From the NCBI GenBank assembly GCA_005777235.1, contig SXND01000242.1, positions 1-38,709 of the forward strand: a stretch of DNA of 38,709 nucleotides, given 5' to 3'. Below, piece after piece: positions 23,989 through 32,851 of this stretch. A program made the translations under genes and the position numbers. Position 1 is the first letter of the stretch, and every line of letters starts with the position of its first letter. This stretch comes from Pseudomonadota bacterium. GTDB lineage: Bacteria > Tectomicrobia > Entotheonellia > Entotheonellales > Entotheonellaceae. Below the pieces are notes generated by a model. It worked only from the letters and a program-made list of their open reading frames with translations. It was not told the origin of the DNA and ran no database searches.

Positions 23989-25446
23989 TCAGCGCCCGCG
24001 TGCCTTCCAGCGGCGCAGGAGCCAGCCCCCAAGGCCCAGGCAGGCGGCAATCCCCACGGTCAAGACGATAATACTCACTAGGCGAATGGACAACAACAGC
24101 GCTTCGTCCGCGTTGGGCGACAGCTCGACCGCCGCCCCGCCGAGAAAGCGCCACACCTGCCCCAGGCCCCAGTGGGTGTACAACTCTTTGGCCACATCGC
24201 GATCGAGCACTTGCCCCAAGGCCAGGGCGATCCCCACCAGGGCAATCAACCAGTTACGTTGTTTGTCATACAGCGTGTTGAGAATGTCGTTGCGCGTGCG
24301 CAGCACCTCGATGGCTCGCGCCGTGCGCTGCACGGCCTCATACTGCACCTGCGCTACATCGGCCTCGATCTGGCGCAGCTCCTGCTCATCCTGTCCCGCC
24401 AGGACCTCCTGCAGCAGAGCCACCGTGACGCCAGGCGGCAGGGCATCCGGCGCGGCCAGCAGTGGGAACTGGGCCAGGCGCTGCCGTAGATTGTCCAGCT
24501 CACGCCGCACGTGGTGTTGCGCACTTTCCGCCACGCCCAGGGTGTCTAACAGGGCATATTGTGGCTGCGCCAGGCGCACCAGCGCGCCTTGTAAATGCTG
24601 CGGATTGGACGTGGTCAAGACCGGCGGCGGCGGCGGCGCCGGGTGTCCGGGTGGCGCAAACACGGCGCTCAGGGTGGCGCGCATAGTTTCCAGGCGCTGC
24701 GCCAGGGGCGGGGCAATACGCGCCTGGTAATCCTGGGCGTAGTGCTCCAGGCGCAGGTGATACAGCGCCAGCAGGGGCCAATCCACCGTGGCCAGGCGGT
24801 CAGCGGCAGGGCTGGCCTCGGTGTCGCGGTCGTGGAACAGCAGCAGGGCCGGCCAGGGGGTCTGCTGGGGCAGCAGCCACTCCGGCACATACAGCGTGGC
24901 CCCGTGCAGCCGCAGAGACCGCACGGGGATAGGCGCGGCCTGGGGCGGTATGAGGTGGGCCATGAGCGCTGGACCGAGCGCGGCATCACAGGCTTTATCG
25001 TCCACGGCGACAGCGGTGACGAGCAAACTTTCGCCACGGTCGTTGGGCTGGGGTTTTGCCAGAGTAGGCCAGCGCCGCGTCAGGAGTTGGCGCACGGTGG
25101 CCTCGTCTCCCAGGCCATCCCAGTGCCAGATGCCATGCACCAGCAGGCTGGTGCCTTCTTGATAGGCCAGCAAGGCGGCCTTGAGCGGCGTGTGGCCGGG
25201 CACGTCGCACAGCGCGGGACTGCGCACAATGGGATAGCGCGCGACGCGTGGTGGAAGGGTTAAGGCCCGGCTGGGTGCCACCTGGCTGCGCAGGATATCG
25301 GCGTCTGCCGGGGCGAGGGCCGAGGACACGTGCTCGACAGCGGCGCGGACCACGGCCAGCAGATCCTGGCCCGTAACCTGGTCACGGTCGAACACGCGGA
25401 TCTGGTGCAGGGTCGGTCGATACAAGGGCTGCGGCGGCGGGCTCAT
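23989..25446 (-). CDS. CHAT-associated coiled-coil membrane protein
   Basis: A 485-residue protein I do not recognise. Its ATG at 25446 overlaps the upstream stop as ATGA, so it is translationally coupled. Residues up to about 270 are soluble, Pro/Leu-rich with WHWDGLGDEATV and an ALLLFHDRD strand; about 300-400 is a long helical region (VRRELDNLRQRLAQF, QDEQELRQIEADVAQVQYEA) likely coiled coil. Two membrane helices end the protein: roughly 399-414 (WLIALVGIALALGQVL) and 450-477 (SIRLVSIIVLTVGIAACLG), followed by a basic tail (RRWKARGR). As the last gene after a TPR-CHAT protease it could be its membrane effector or substrate; that is inference from position only. Confidence 0.72.
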   Translation of the reverse strand: MSPPPQPLYRPTLHQIRVFDRDQVTGQDLLAVVRAAVEHVSSALAPADADILRSQVAPSRALTLPPRVARYPIVRSPALCDVPGHTPLKAALLAYQEGTSLLVHGIWHWDGLGDEATVRQLLTRRWPTLAKPQPNDRGESLLVTAVAVDDKACDAALGPALMAHLIPPQAAPIPVRSLRLHGATLYVPEWLLPQQTPWPALLLFHDRDTEASPAADRLATVDWPLLALYHLRLEHYAQDYQARIAPPLAQRLETMRATLSAVFAPPGHPAPPPPPVLTTSNPQHLQGALVRLAQPQYALLDTLGVAESAQHHVRRELDNLRQRLAQFPLLAAPDALPPGVTVALLQEVLAGQDEQELRQIEADVAQVQYEAVQRTARAIEVLRTRNDILNTLYDKQRNWLIALVGIALALGQVLDRDVAKELYTHWGLGQVWRFLGGAAVELSPNADEALLLSIRLVSIIVLTVGIAACLGLGGWLLRRWKARGR

Positions 25447-25870
25447 GGCTGGGTGTCCTGTGGCGGTTGTGTGGGTCTGAGCAGCCCTTTGAGCCATTGC
25501 CGCAGGGTCTGCGGCGTGTGCTGTGGCGCTTGGAAGATCTGTACGGTGGTCTGTGCTAAGACCTCCACACCCGAGGCATGAGCCGCCGTGGGGTTGGGTA
25601 ACGTGGCATTCGCCTGATCCAGGGTGAGCCTGGAGCGTTCGGGTGGCAGCAGAGTCTCCAACTCACGCAGGGCGGTCTGGAACAGCGGTTGGGCGCTCAG
25701 CACCATCTGCATCCGCGCAGTGAGTGCCAGCAAGCTGGGCACCGTGGCTTCTACCGTGGGCGCTAGCGCCGCCAGCCGCGCCAGGGTCTCCGGCGGTAGC
25801 CCCGGCGCGGCTTCGGCCAGGGGGCCAAGAGGTGCACGACCAGTTGATCAAGCGGCACATGGGTGGTCAT
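25443..25870 (-). pseudogene. Small CHAT-cluster gene with one-base frameshift
   Basis: From ATG 25870 (TAGGAAA seven bases upstream) the frame encodes MTTHVPLDQLVVHLLAP; then the reading must shift by one base at the run of five C's (minus strand, 25824-25820) to continue LAEAAPGLPPETLARLAALA and onward to the TGA at 25445-25443. With one extra C the protein would be 142 residues, helical and Leu/Ala-rich, ending LKGLLRPTQPPQDTQP. Without it, only the internal frame from 25742 (99 residues) is open. The lesion could be real, a slippage site, or a sequencing error. The protein is unknown to me. Its stop overlaps the next start as ATGA. Confidence 0.6.
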
Positions 25871-25920
25871 ATAGATTTCCTACGCAAAAAGCGATACAAG
25901 CCTCAAGTATCTGGGTCATC

Positions 25921-25979
25921 CCTGGGAGCGCGGGCATCTTGCCCGCTCCGCCAGCGGGCGGGACGCCCGCGCTCCCAGG
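25921..25979. repeat. Dispersed palindromic element, copy C
   Basis: A perfect 15-bp outer stem, CCTGGGAGCGCGGGC (25921-25935) with GCCCGCGCTCCCAGG (25965-25979), encloses GCCCGCT/AGCGGGC. The ends match copies A and B but the inside differs. It sits between the CHAT gene and the next gene of the same cluster. Confidence 0.8.
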
Positions 25980-26076
25980 AAAATGCCTGCGCACGAGAGG
26001 CGCGGGAGCCGTGCCATGTGGGTCACAGCTCAGAGAAGAAGTCTCGCGGTGTCTCCTTGCGTGTGCGGTCCGCTCG

Positions 26077-28155
26077 CTACAACACCGCGCCCCAGGCCGC
26101 GAAGGCGGCCCAGTAGTGCGGCGCGGCAAACGGGCAGGACGCGGTGTGGCTGAGAATTTCGACGGTGGCCGCCAGGCCGATGTCGTCAGGCAGACGCGCC
26201 GCTTCCTGGCGCAGGGCCGTGTCCAGGGCTTCGTGCACCACCTGGCGTGTGGCCGGAGTCAGTGAGCTGGCGGCGACGCGCTGCAACAACTCGGCCCGGG
26301 TGGCGCGGCGCAGCCAGCGCGTGGCACTGGCCAGGGCACTGGCAATGCTCGGTGCCTGTGGTCCCAGCCACAGCTCGTAGAAACGGTCCATCAAAAAGGC
26401 GGTGCTGACATCGTGCACCGGCCACAGACTGGCCAGCACCGCAGGTGCGCCCGTTTCGAGCAGTGCTGCTGGAAGACCGACAAATTCCTCCCCGGAGGTT
26501 AACACATCGCTCAGGCCCGTAGAGCAGGCGCTTAGGGTGATCAAGCGCGCCAGGCGCAGGTCCATGGCCTGGCGGATGGCGGTCAGGGTCAGCGGGCCAT
26601 CGGCGCAGACCAGGGCCGAGGCCAGCGGCTCATCCCAACGATAGCCGGCGTGGCCGGAGAAGTGCACCAGGCGCTGGCCGCTGGCCTGGGCCGCTACGGC
26701 AGCGGCGCTGGCCTGGCGCTGCTGCAGCCAGGTGACCGGATGGCCCAGGGCCGCGACGCGGTCGTGCAGCCACTCGGCTTCCGCCTGGGTGAAGAATAGG
26801 TCCGTGGCCGGGGTGGCCAGGAAGAGCCCGGCGGTCGTCGGCTCGGCGGTAGACGCCGTGCGGGCGGCGCATTGTTGCCAGATACTGAGCGAGGGCGTGT
26901 ACGCCACGCTCAGATGCGCCGGGGCCGCGGCATGCACGGGTAACAGGGCCGTGACGCCACGCGGCACCAACAGCACCTGGGTGACTTCCGGCGGTAACGC
27001 CGTGACCAGGGACGGCCAGAGCTGCTCGGCCAGGAAGGCCATGGTGCGCTCGACGGTATGCTTCCACAGGCTGAGCGCGGCGCGTTCGGCCTGGGGATGG
27101 TTTTCCCCGCGTACCATGTCATACGCTAGACGGTAAGCAACATACCAGCCCACCGGCGCGGGGCTGGCAGACGCCGCGATGCTCTCCAGGGCCATGTTCC
27201 AGGCCGCTGCCGCGGCGGCTACCCCGTCTTGAGCCGCGCTCAGCTCCGTCTGCCCCTCGGCCTGGGCCAGGGCCCGCTGCGCCTGAATACGGGCGTCGTA
27301 GGTGTCAATCCAGCCCTTGACCTCTGGCGGCAAGGCATCCACCAGGTGCTCCAGCGCCGTCAGGGTGCAGGTTGCCGGCAGGGCAAGCACACGTACCGTG
27401 CCGGCGTACAGGATGAGCCCCTGGCTGGCCTCGGGAGTGAGCAACAGGGTGACCGCGGCGGTGTGCAGCGGCAAGGGCAGGCCCAGCAAGGCCACGCTAT
27501 CCAGGGCTTCCGGCTCTAGACCCAGAGTGGCGATCCTATCGCGGAGCGCCGCGTAGGCCGTTTCGAGTGCCTGGCGCGCCTGGCGCTGCGCCAGCATGGC
27601 CTCGTCCCGTGCCGCCTGGTTTGGTGCCGCGAGAAAGCGCCCCTCGGCTGTTTGATACGCCGCCTCGGCGTGTTGCACGGTCCGGCGCAGGCTGCGTAGT
27701 TCATCCACCGCGCCCGGCCCATGGTACAGCGCCGCCAGCGCGTCCAGACCCATGACCTCGCCGAGAACCCGGGCCCGCCCTTGCTCTAAACGCACCCAGG
27801 CATCGGCGCGGTACAGCTCTGTATGGGCAGCCATGAAATGACGGCGGGCGCTATCGCCAGGGGTGGCCAGGTATTGATGATCAGCGGCCACCAGAGCCGT
27901 ACTGTAGGCCTGGTGTGCCGCACTCCAGCGCTGCTGGCGTCTGTAGAGATCGCCCAACATGCGTCCGGGGCTCTGCGCCTGTACGGGATCCACCGTCGGT
28001 GTGAAAATGCTCAGGGCGGCCTGATAGGCCTCGGTGGCCAGGCTGGCCCAGCGCTCTTCCCCACTGCGCGCATAGCGGCGTTGATACACATTGGCGAGGT
28101 TATGCTGGGTCATGGCCCAGGCGGTGGGCAGGGCGGCGCGGGTGCGCACCTCCAT
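26077..28155 (-). CDS. TPR-CHAT protease, C-terminal portion
   Basis: A 692-residue frame. Residues 1-95 are TPR-like (WAMTQHNLANVYQRRYA, WASLATEAYQAALSIF), residues 95-330 are helical, and the C-terminal 270 form a CHAT caspase-like protease. The catalytic dyad is H502 in HFSGHAGY and C544 in LSACSTG, with the supporting EEFVGLPAALLETGAPAVLA and SLWPVHD strands. CHAT proteases cleave partners in bacterial immunity and cell death. The frame is continuous with the upstream one at 28162-28968 except for one TAG (28164-28162), where Gln is expected; ATG 28155 has no good ribosome binding site, so this is probably the rear of a 964-residue protein. The true stop is also TAG. Confidence 0.88.
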   Translation of the reverse strand: MEVRTRAALPTAWAMTQHNLANVYQRRYARSGEERWASLATEAYQAALSIFTPTVDPVQAQSPGRMLGDLYRRQQRWSAAHQAYSTALVAADHQYLATPGDSARRHFMAAHTELYRADAWVRLEQGRARVLGEVMGLDALAALYHGPGAVDELRSLRRTVQHAEAAYQTAEGRFLAAPNQAARDEAMLAQRQARQALETAYAALRDRIATLGLEPEALDSVALLGLPLPLHTAAVTLLLTPEASQGLILYAGTVRVLALPATCTLTALEHLVDALPPEVKGWIDTYDARIQAQRALAQAEGQTELSAAQDGVAAAAAAWNMALESIAASASPAPVGWYVAYRLAYDMVRGENHPQAERAALSLWKHTVERTMAFLAEQLWPSLVTALPPEVTQVLLVPRGVTALLPVHAAAPAHLSVAYTPSLSIWQQCAARTASTAEPTTAGLFLATPATDLFFTQAEAEWLHDRVAALGHPVTWLQQRQASAAAVAAQASGQRLVHFSGHAGYRWDEPLASALVCADGPLTLTAIRQAMDLRLARLITLSACSTGLSDVLTSGEEFVGLPAALLETGAPAVLASLWPVHDVSTAFLMDRFYELWLGPQAPSIASALASATRWLRRATRAELLQRVAASSLTPATRQVVHEALDTALRQEAARLPDDIGLAATVEILSHTASCPFAAPHYWAAFAAWGAVL

Positions 28156-28161
28156 GGAGGC

Positions 28162-28968
28162 CTAATAGGCCTTGGTGGCGTCCTGGGCGTGGGTCAGCTC
28201 GCCGGTGATGTCATACAGCCTTTGGCAGCTATTGCCCAGTTCTACGTGTATAGCAGCCCAGAGTTCGTGGTTGTCCTGCCGCGGCAGCTGCGCCAGCATG
28301 GTCTGGCACAGGGCACGCCGGCGTTCCAGACTGCGGAGGTCATCGTGGCCCTGTAACTGCACCAGCTCCTGCAGCAGCGTCCGCAGCGCCTCGGGTATCG
28401 CCGGTGGCACCGCTGCGACCTCTGGCGCGGGGGCGGCCTGGGCCCGTTGGATGGTCTCCTCGGGGCTCAGGCCCTGTTGCACCAGGGGCAAGGCCAGGCG
28501 GAACACCGGGGCCATGGCCAGGAGCAGGCCAATGGGCTCCTCCAGGGCCTCGGCGGTGAGGCTGGCGTCGGGCACGGGCAGCAGCAGACGCAGGCGCACT
28601 TCCCCATCGTCGGGCTGGCGCGTCAGGTTGCGCGTGTCCGGCAGGTACTGGTCGAGGCTGGCGAGCAGCGCGGTGTGGGCCGCGTCCACGGTGCCCAGGC
28701 CGAGGGCGTCAAAGGCCAGCGTCGCGGCGTCCGGGGCGGTAATGGCCAGGGATACGGCGCCCTGGGAGGGCGCGAAGCTGATGGACAGGCGCTCAGGGTC
28801 AGGCAGCCGGGTGTAGGTCCAGCCCTGGGCCTCGAACAGCGTGGCCAGTTGGGTGAGCAGATCGGGGATACAAACAACCTCCGTGTGCTGCGCCGGGGCG
28901 CTCTGGGGTATTCGGGGTGACTTGGAGAGTTGGGCGAGTGGTAGTATAGCGCAAACGGGCTGGCACAT
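28162..28968 (-). CDS. YbjN-like/TPR N-terminal portion of the CHAT protein
   Basis: A 268-codon frame ending TKAY-TAG. Residues from about 33 to 165 resemble the YbjN-like fold (LLTQLATLFEAQGWTYT; GEVRLRLLLPVPDASL; MAPVFRLALPLV), followed by a hinge and TPR helices (WAAIHVELGNSCQRLYDI). The downstream frame continues the TPR pattern without a gap (ASMEVRTRAALP). The initiation site is unclear: ATG 28968 has a weak site, whereas a perfect GGAGG (28882-28878) lies eight bases before an ATC at 28869 that begins IPDLLTQLATLF, exactly where the domain starts. The stop sits in a perfect palindrome (28158-28172). Confidence 0.75.
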   Translation of the reverse strand: MCQPVCAILPLAQLSKSPRIPQSAPAQHTEVVCIPDLLTQLATLFEAQGWTYTRLPDPERLSISFAPSQGAVSLAITAPDAATLAFDALGLGTVDAAHTALLASLDQYLPDTRNLTRQPDDGEVRLRLLLPVPDASLTAEALEEPIGLLLAMAPVFRLALPLVQQGLSPEETIQRAQAAPAPEVAAVPPAIPEALRTLLQELVQLQGHDDLRSLERRRALCQTMLAQLPRQDNHELWAAIHVELGNSCQRLYDITGELTHAQDATKAY

Positions 28969-29325
28969 CCCAGCCTGGCCGAGCCCGGACGGCAGACTGG
29001 GGGCAGGCGGGACATGAGCCGCCCGCCCTGGTTAAGAGCCTGGTGCAAGCCACCAGCGGTCGGACCAATCTGCTTGCCATCATCTGTGCTGCCCTGTTCC
29101 AGCAGCTCAACCAGCGGGACCGGGTGATGTAGTCGGCCATGCGGCGGCGTGTCCTGGAGAGCCAGCGCCGGCGTGCAGGGCAGGACGCCAGGGGATAGGC
29201 ACCGCTGCCGCGTGGCCTGCGCGCGTACCGCCTCGCCTCTGCCGGCGAGGGCAGCTCGCCCAAGCGTTGTAGCACCGGGAGAGGCAGGCCGTCGTCGAGC
29301 GCTTGACAGGTTGTGTTGACCTATG
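28969..29325. other. Gene-free stretch
   Basis: No frame here has a ribosome binding site or recognisable domain. On the plus strand a short open stretch (about 29032-29130) reads SLVQATSGRTNLLAIICAAL and ends in TAG; it might be the decayed end of a gene, but it matches nothing I know. Confidence 0.5.
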
Positions 29326-30132
29326 CTAAGGACGGATAAACACGCCGAGCACAGACCGGAGACGATCTTCCGCCTCATTACGCAGCCGCGCCTCCTGAAT
29401 CGTTTGCAGGTACTCGCCCATCACGAGGCGTTGAATGGTGACCACCGGCCTGACCGGCGGATCGGGGAAGTGGATGTTGGGCTCCCAGTGGTATTCCACG
29501 AAGCCCGCGGCACCAATGACGGCGTGTAGCGTCTCAGCCGTGACCACCTGATTCTGCTCAGGGGTATTGGCCCACATCAGGGGCAGGTATGGTGGCTGGC
29601 CGACCCCGAGTACCGGCTCTAACTGCGCCAGACGGCCTCCGGCACGCAGCACGCGAAAATACCCGCGGTAGAGCCGGGCTTTGTCGGCAATCTGCATGCC
29701 GCTGTTTTGGGTCCACACCACATCAAAACTCCCGTCCGGGAACGGCACATCGAGGGCGTTGCCATGGTGAAACGTCACCTGTTGGCTCAGGCCCATGCGC
29801 TCCGTCAGCATGGCTCCAGCGTGCAGGTAGTCGGCAGTGAAGTCCAGCACGGTCACCTGGGCGCCGTATTCGACCGCCAACATCCGTGCCGGTCCACCAA
29901 AACCCCCGCCCACATCGAGGACGCGCATCCCCGCCTGGATGCCCGCGTGGCGTGCCAGGGCCCGGGTGGCCTCATGGGCGCCACCGTGGAATTGGTCCAA
30001 CGGCGCCATGGCTTCAGGCGTCGCGCTCTGGAGGTCTAATCCCAGGGTGGCGACGGCCTCCAGCAAGGCTTCGCTGAGGTGCGGACGGCTCCAGTGGGTA
30101 GGCGAAAGGGTGGTGCTATCGGGGGGCGCCAT
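29326..30132 (-). CDS. SAM-dependent methyltransferase
   Basis: A 268-residue class I methyltransferase (Methyltransf_11 / sarcosine-dimethylglycine methyltransferase-like). The SAM-binding motif I is VLDVGGGFGGPARMLA, followed by motif II VTVLDFTADYLHAG and the acidic motif FPDGSFDVVWTQNSGMQI. A post-motif region with YLPLMWANTPEQNQ fits small-molecule acceptors. ATG 30132 follows AAGGAGAG; a longer frame upstream has no support. The substrate is unknown. It lies downstream of nadB on the same strand with a 107-base gap. Confidence 0.88.
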   Translation of the reverse strand: MAPPDSTTLSPTHWSRPHLSEALLEAVATLGLDLQSATPEAMAPLDQFHGGAHEATRALARHAGIQAGMRVLDVGGGFGGPARMLAVEYGAQVTVLDFTADYLHAGAMLTERMGLSQQVTFHHGNALDVPFPDGSFDVVWTQNSGMQIADKARLYRGYFRVLRAGGRLAQLEPVLGVGQPPYLPLMWANTPEQNQVVTAETLHAVIGAAGFVEYHWEPNIHFPDPPVRPVVTIQRLVMGEYLQTIQEARLRNEAEDRLRSVLGVFIRP

Positions 30133-30239
30133 GGCGAATCTCTCCTTGCGTCGAGGTAGTCCCGTGTGTCTCGCGTCATGGTAGGGTGAGAGAGGGACAC
30201 TGTCAACACCGCCCCCGCCAGGCCACGGCGGCGCAGCGC

Positions 30240-31808
30240 TTATTCGCGATAATGACACCCGACGCTGCGGCGGTTTTCCCAGGCCGCCATGGCCACTAGC
30301 ACCGCGGTACGGACCGCGTTCCGCAGGCCGATCACGCCATCCGTCAGTGCCGCAGTACGGTAGAAGCGTTCAATTTCCGTCTCCAGATGGCGCAGTTCGC
30401 GCAGGGCGCGGTCCAGACGGGGGGCCGTGCGCACCAGGCCAACGTAGTTCCACATAATGTGCTTGATGGCACTCAGATCCTGCTGAATCAGCGCCGGGTC
30501 GGGCGGGGTCTGGCTCACCTGATGCCAGGGGGGGATGGTCTCACTGGCACAGTGCGGCAGTGTCTGGCCCTGGTCCTGGATAGCACGCGCCACCCGGTCG
30601 CCCCAGACCAGACCTTCGAGCAAACTCGTGCTGGCCAGCCGATTGGCCCCATGCAGGCCAGTACAGGCCACTTCGCCCACCGTATACAGGCCGCTAAACG
30701 TGGTGCGGCCCCAGGCATCGACCCAGACGCCGCCGCACGAGTAGTGCGCCCCAGGCACCACAGGTACGAGGTCGGTAGTGATATCAATGCCATATTTCAA
30801 ACACTCGGCGTAGATCGTCGGGAAATGCTCCCGGATGCGCGCCTCAGGGATGTAGGAGCGCAGGTCGAGGTACACGTTCGACACATCGCGGGTGAGCATT
30901 TCGTGGTAGATGCTGCGTGCCACCACATCACGCGGGGCGAGATCTTGCCACTCTGGGTCATAGGCGTGCATGAAGGGTTTGCCGTCGGCGTGCACCAGGC
31001 GGCCGCCCTCGCCGCGCACCGCCTCCGTAATCAGGAAACGTGGGGCATTGGGGTGATACAGCGTGGTGGGATGGAATTGCACGAATTCCATGTTGATGAC
31101 CCGTGCCCCGGCGCGGTAGGCAATGGCCACGCCATCACCACGGGCCCCGCTGGGGTTGGTGGTACACAGAAAGATCTGCCCGAGCCCGCCAGTGGCCAGC
31201 ACGGTCTGCCGCGCCACGCAGCGCTTCACCTCGCCGGTGCTTTGGTCGAAGATGTAGGCCCCGACACAGCTCAGCGGCGCATAAATGTCCAGCCGGTTCA
31301 GTGAATGATGCGCCGGGGTCAGCAGATCAATGACCGTATGCCCCGCCAGTAGCGTCACCTTGGGATGCACCCGTAGGGCCTGCACCAGGGCCTCGTCAAT
31401 GGCTTTGCCGGTGGCATCGGCCGCGTGGATAATGCGTGGCATGCCATGCCCGCCCTCGCGGGCCAGCGACAGGGCACCAGTGGGTGTGCGGTCAAACGCC
31501 ACGTTGAGGCGTTCCAGCAGCAGCTCTTCGACCAGCCCAGGGCCTTCCTGGGCCAAAATAGTGGCGGCCTCACGATGCACGTGTCCGGCCCCGGCCCGTA
31601 CAATGTCTTCCACCAGTAAGGCGGGCGTGTCCTCGTGGCCTTGGTAGATGATGCCGCCCTGGGCCCAATGCGTGTTGGTATCGTTGGGATCCGCTGCCCG
31701 CGTCACCACGGTCACGGGCCAGCCGGCGTCCGCCAGGCGCAAGGCCACCGTGCCCCCGGCTACCCCACAACCGATAATCAGTACGTCGGTTTCTACACAC
31801 TCGCTCAT
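30240..31808 (-). CDS. nadB: L-aspartate oxidase
   Basis: A 522-residue flavoprotein that oxidises L-aspartate to iminoaspartate, the first step of de novo NAD synthesis, working with NadA. The FAD motif is VLIIGCGVAGGTVALRLA at residues 9-26, with THWAQGGI, the substrate loop ITEAVRGEGG, the AHYSCGGVWVD motif and GLHGANRLASTSLLEGL (partial listing) closing the flavin domain. The C-terminal helical region (ELRHLETEIERFYR, LRNAVRTAVLV) matches NadB over SdhA and FrdA. Length is typical. NadA and NadC are not in this window. Confidence 0.95.
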   Translation of the reverse strand: MSECVETDVLIIGCGVAGGTVALRLADAGWPVTVVTRAADPNDTNTHWAQGGIIYQGHEDTPALLVEDIVRAGAGHVHREAATILAQEGPGLVEELLLERLNVAFDRTPTGALSLAREGGHGMPRIIHAADATGKAIDEALVQALRVHPKVTLLAGHTVIDLLTPAHHSLNRLDIYAPLSCVGAYIFDQSTGEVKRCVARQTVLATGGLGQIFLCTTNPSGARGDGVAIAYRAGARVINMEFVQFHPTTLYHPNAPRFLITEAVRGEGGRLVHADGKPFMHAYDPEWQDLAPRDVVARSIYHEMLTRDVSNVYLDLRSYIPEARIREHFPTIYAECLKYGIDITTDLVPVVPGAHYSCGGVWVDAWGRTTFSGLYTVGEVACTGLHGANRLASTSLLEGLVWGDRVARAIQDQGQTLPHCASETIPPWHQVSQTPPDPALIQQDLSAIKHIMWNYVGLVRTAPRLDRALRELRHLETEIERFYRTAALTDGVIGLRNAVRTAVLVAMAAWENRRSVGCHYRE

Positions 31809-31872
31809 CTGCTGTCCTTAACGTTATTCCGACGCGGTCGACCATGGGAGAACGTCTCTGCGAGCCATCGTC

Positions 31873-32730
31873 TTAGCGCCCAAACACGCTATTGAACACG
31901 GCTGCCAGGCGATAGCCAGCTTTCGCTAACTGTTCTTCAATGAGCTGGCTGGCGGCTCCCAGGTAGGCCGCGCTCAGGGGTACTGGCATCGATGGCCGCA
32001 CCGCACCACAGGCAAAGCCGGTGAGCTGGCCATACGCCACGGTCTGCGCCGCCTGATTGGTCTCGCGCCGCCACGTCTGCATCTGCGGCAGGTCGATGCT
32101 CCCCGCCTGCCATGCCGTGGCACGCGGGGCGTAGCGCTGTACGAGACGCCGGGCAATGGCGCTATCGCTCTGTCGCCCAAAGGCGTGCTGCACGAAGGCG
32201 CTGTCCCAGGCGGCGTGCAGATTGGTGGACTGCCCGTCGGGGAGGAGCACCTGGATCTCATTCCCGCCACGGTCGTGATTATCGGCCGCATGCAGGGGTT
32301 GATGCATATCCCCCACGAGATGCGCCAGCACCCGGACGGCAAATTGCCGCTGGCTTTTGGGGGTCTGTCGCTGGCTCAGTAGCGTATAATGGCGCACGAC
32401 TTGCACTGAGGCACAGCGTTGGCCCTGCGGACAGTGATCGTGTGGCGCCGACGTGGCGCACACGGGTATGTCGTCGTAGTGCCACTGCCGTGAGCCGGGG
32501 ATCTGCTGTTCGAGGTCGTCCTTGTGCTGATCCAGATACAGGGCAAACGTCGCCAGGTCGTCGCTGCCCATGAGTTGCTGGAGGGCCGTTTTGGCGCTCG
32601 GGGTCAGGAGGGCTCGGGCCACATGGCCGACGATACGATGGCCGCGCTCACCCCAGGCACCAACCTGGGACGCGGTGGCGCACAGGAACACGAGGGCGCT
32701 GAGGCAGGTGATGAGGCGTGCGGTACGCAT
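31873..32730 (-). CDS. Secreted S1/P1-type nuclease
   Basis: A 285-residue zinc-dependent single-strand nuclease. A signal peptide (LITCLSALVFLCATASQVGA) is followed by Trp, the expected mature N-terminus that ligates zinc in P1 nuclease (WGERGH). Other zinc ligands are seen in HYDDIP, HLVGDMHQPLHAADNHDRGG and NLHAAWD. It is exported and likely digests extracellular RNA/DNA or nucleotides. ATG 32730 follows GGAG; an upstream in-frame ATG would add 13 residues ahead of the signal peptide. It is divergent from aguB over about 220 bases. Confidence 0.93.
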   Translation of the reverse strand: MRTARLITCLSALVFLCATASQVGAWGERGHRIVGHVARALLTPSAKTALQQLMGSDDLATFALYLDQHKDDLEQQIPGSRQWHYDDIPVCATSAPHDHCPQGQRCASVQVVRHYTLLSQRQTPKSQRQFAVRVLAHLVGDMHQPLHAADNHDRGGNEIQVLLPDGQSTNLHAAWDSAFVQHAFGRQSDSAIARRLVQRYAPRATAWQAGSIDLPQMQTWRRETNQAAQTVAYGQLTGFACGAVRPSMPVPLSAAYLGAASQLIEEQLAKAGYRLAAVFNSVFGR

Positions 32731-32851
32731 GGAAATCTCCAAGGACACGACGACGATGGATGACGGCACTCGCTGGGCTCATGGGCGGCGAGGTGGAGGC
32801 ATTGTACACCTTGCCAGCGCCGCGTTCTAGCATGGCGCCGTGTTTGGCTGC

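Noticed and set aside
28162-28164. TAG codons at expected Gln positions (CHAT gene, lactonase leader) as a sign of TAG recoding to glutamine
   Set aside because: TAG ends many intact genes here (pyrE-like, cupin, Trp-rich protein, tnpB and the CHAT gene itself), so it is a normal stop in this genome.
29290-29330. TTGACA...TATGCT as a promoter
   Set aside because: The spacer is about 13 bases and no plus-strand gene follows; the downstream gene is on the other strand.
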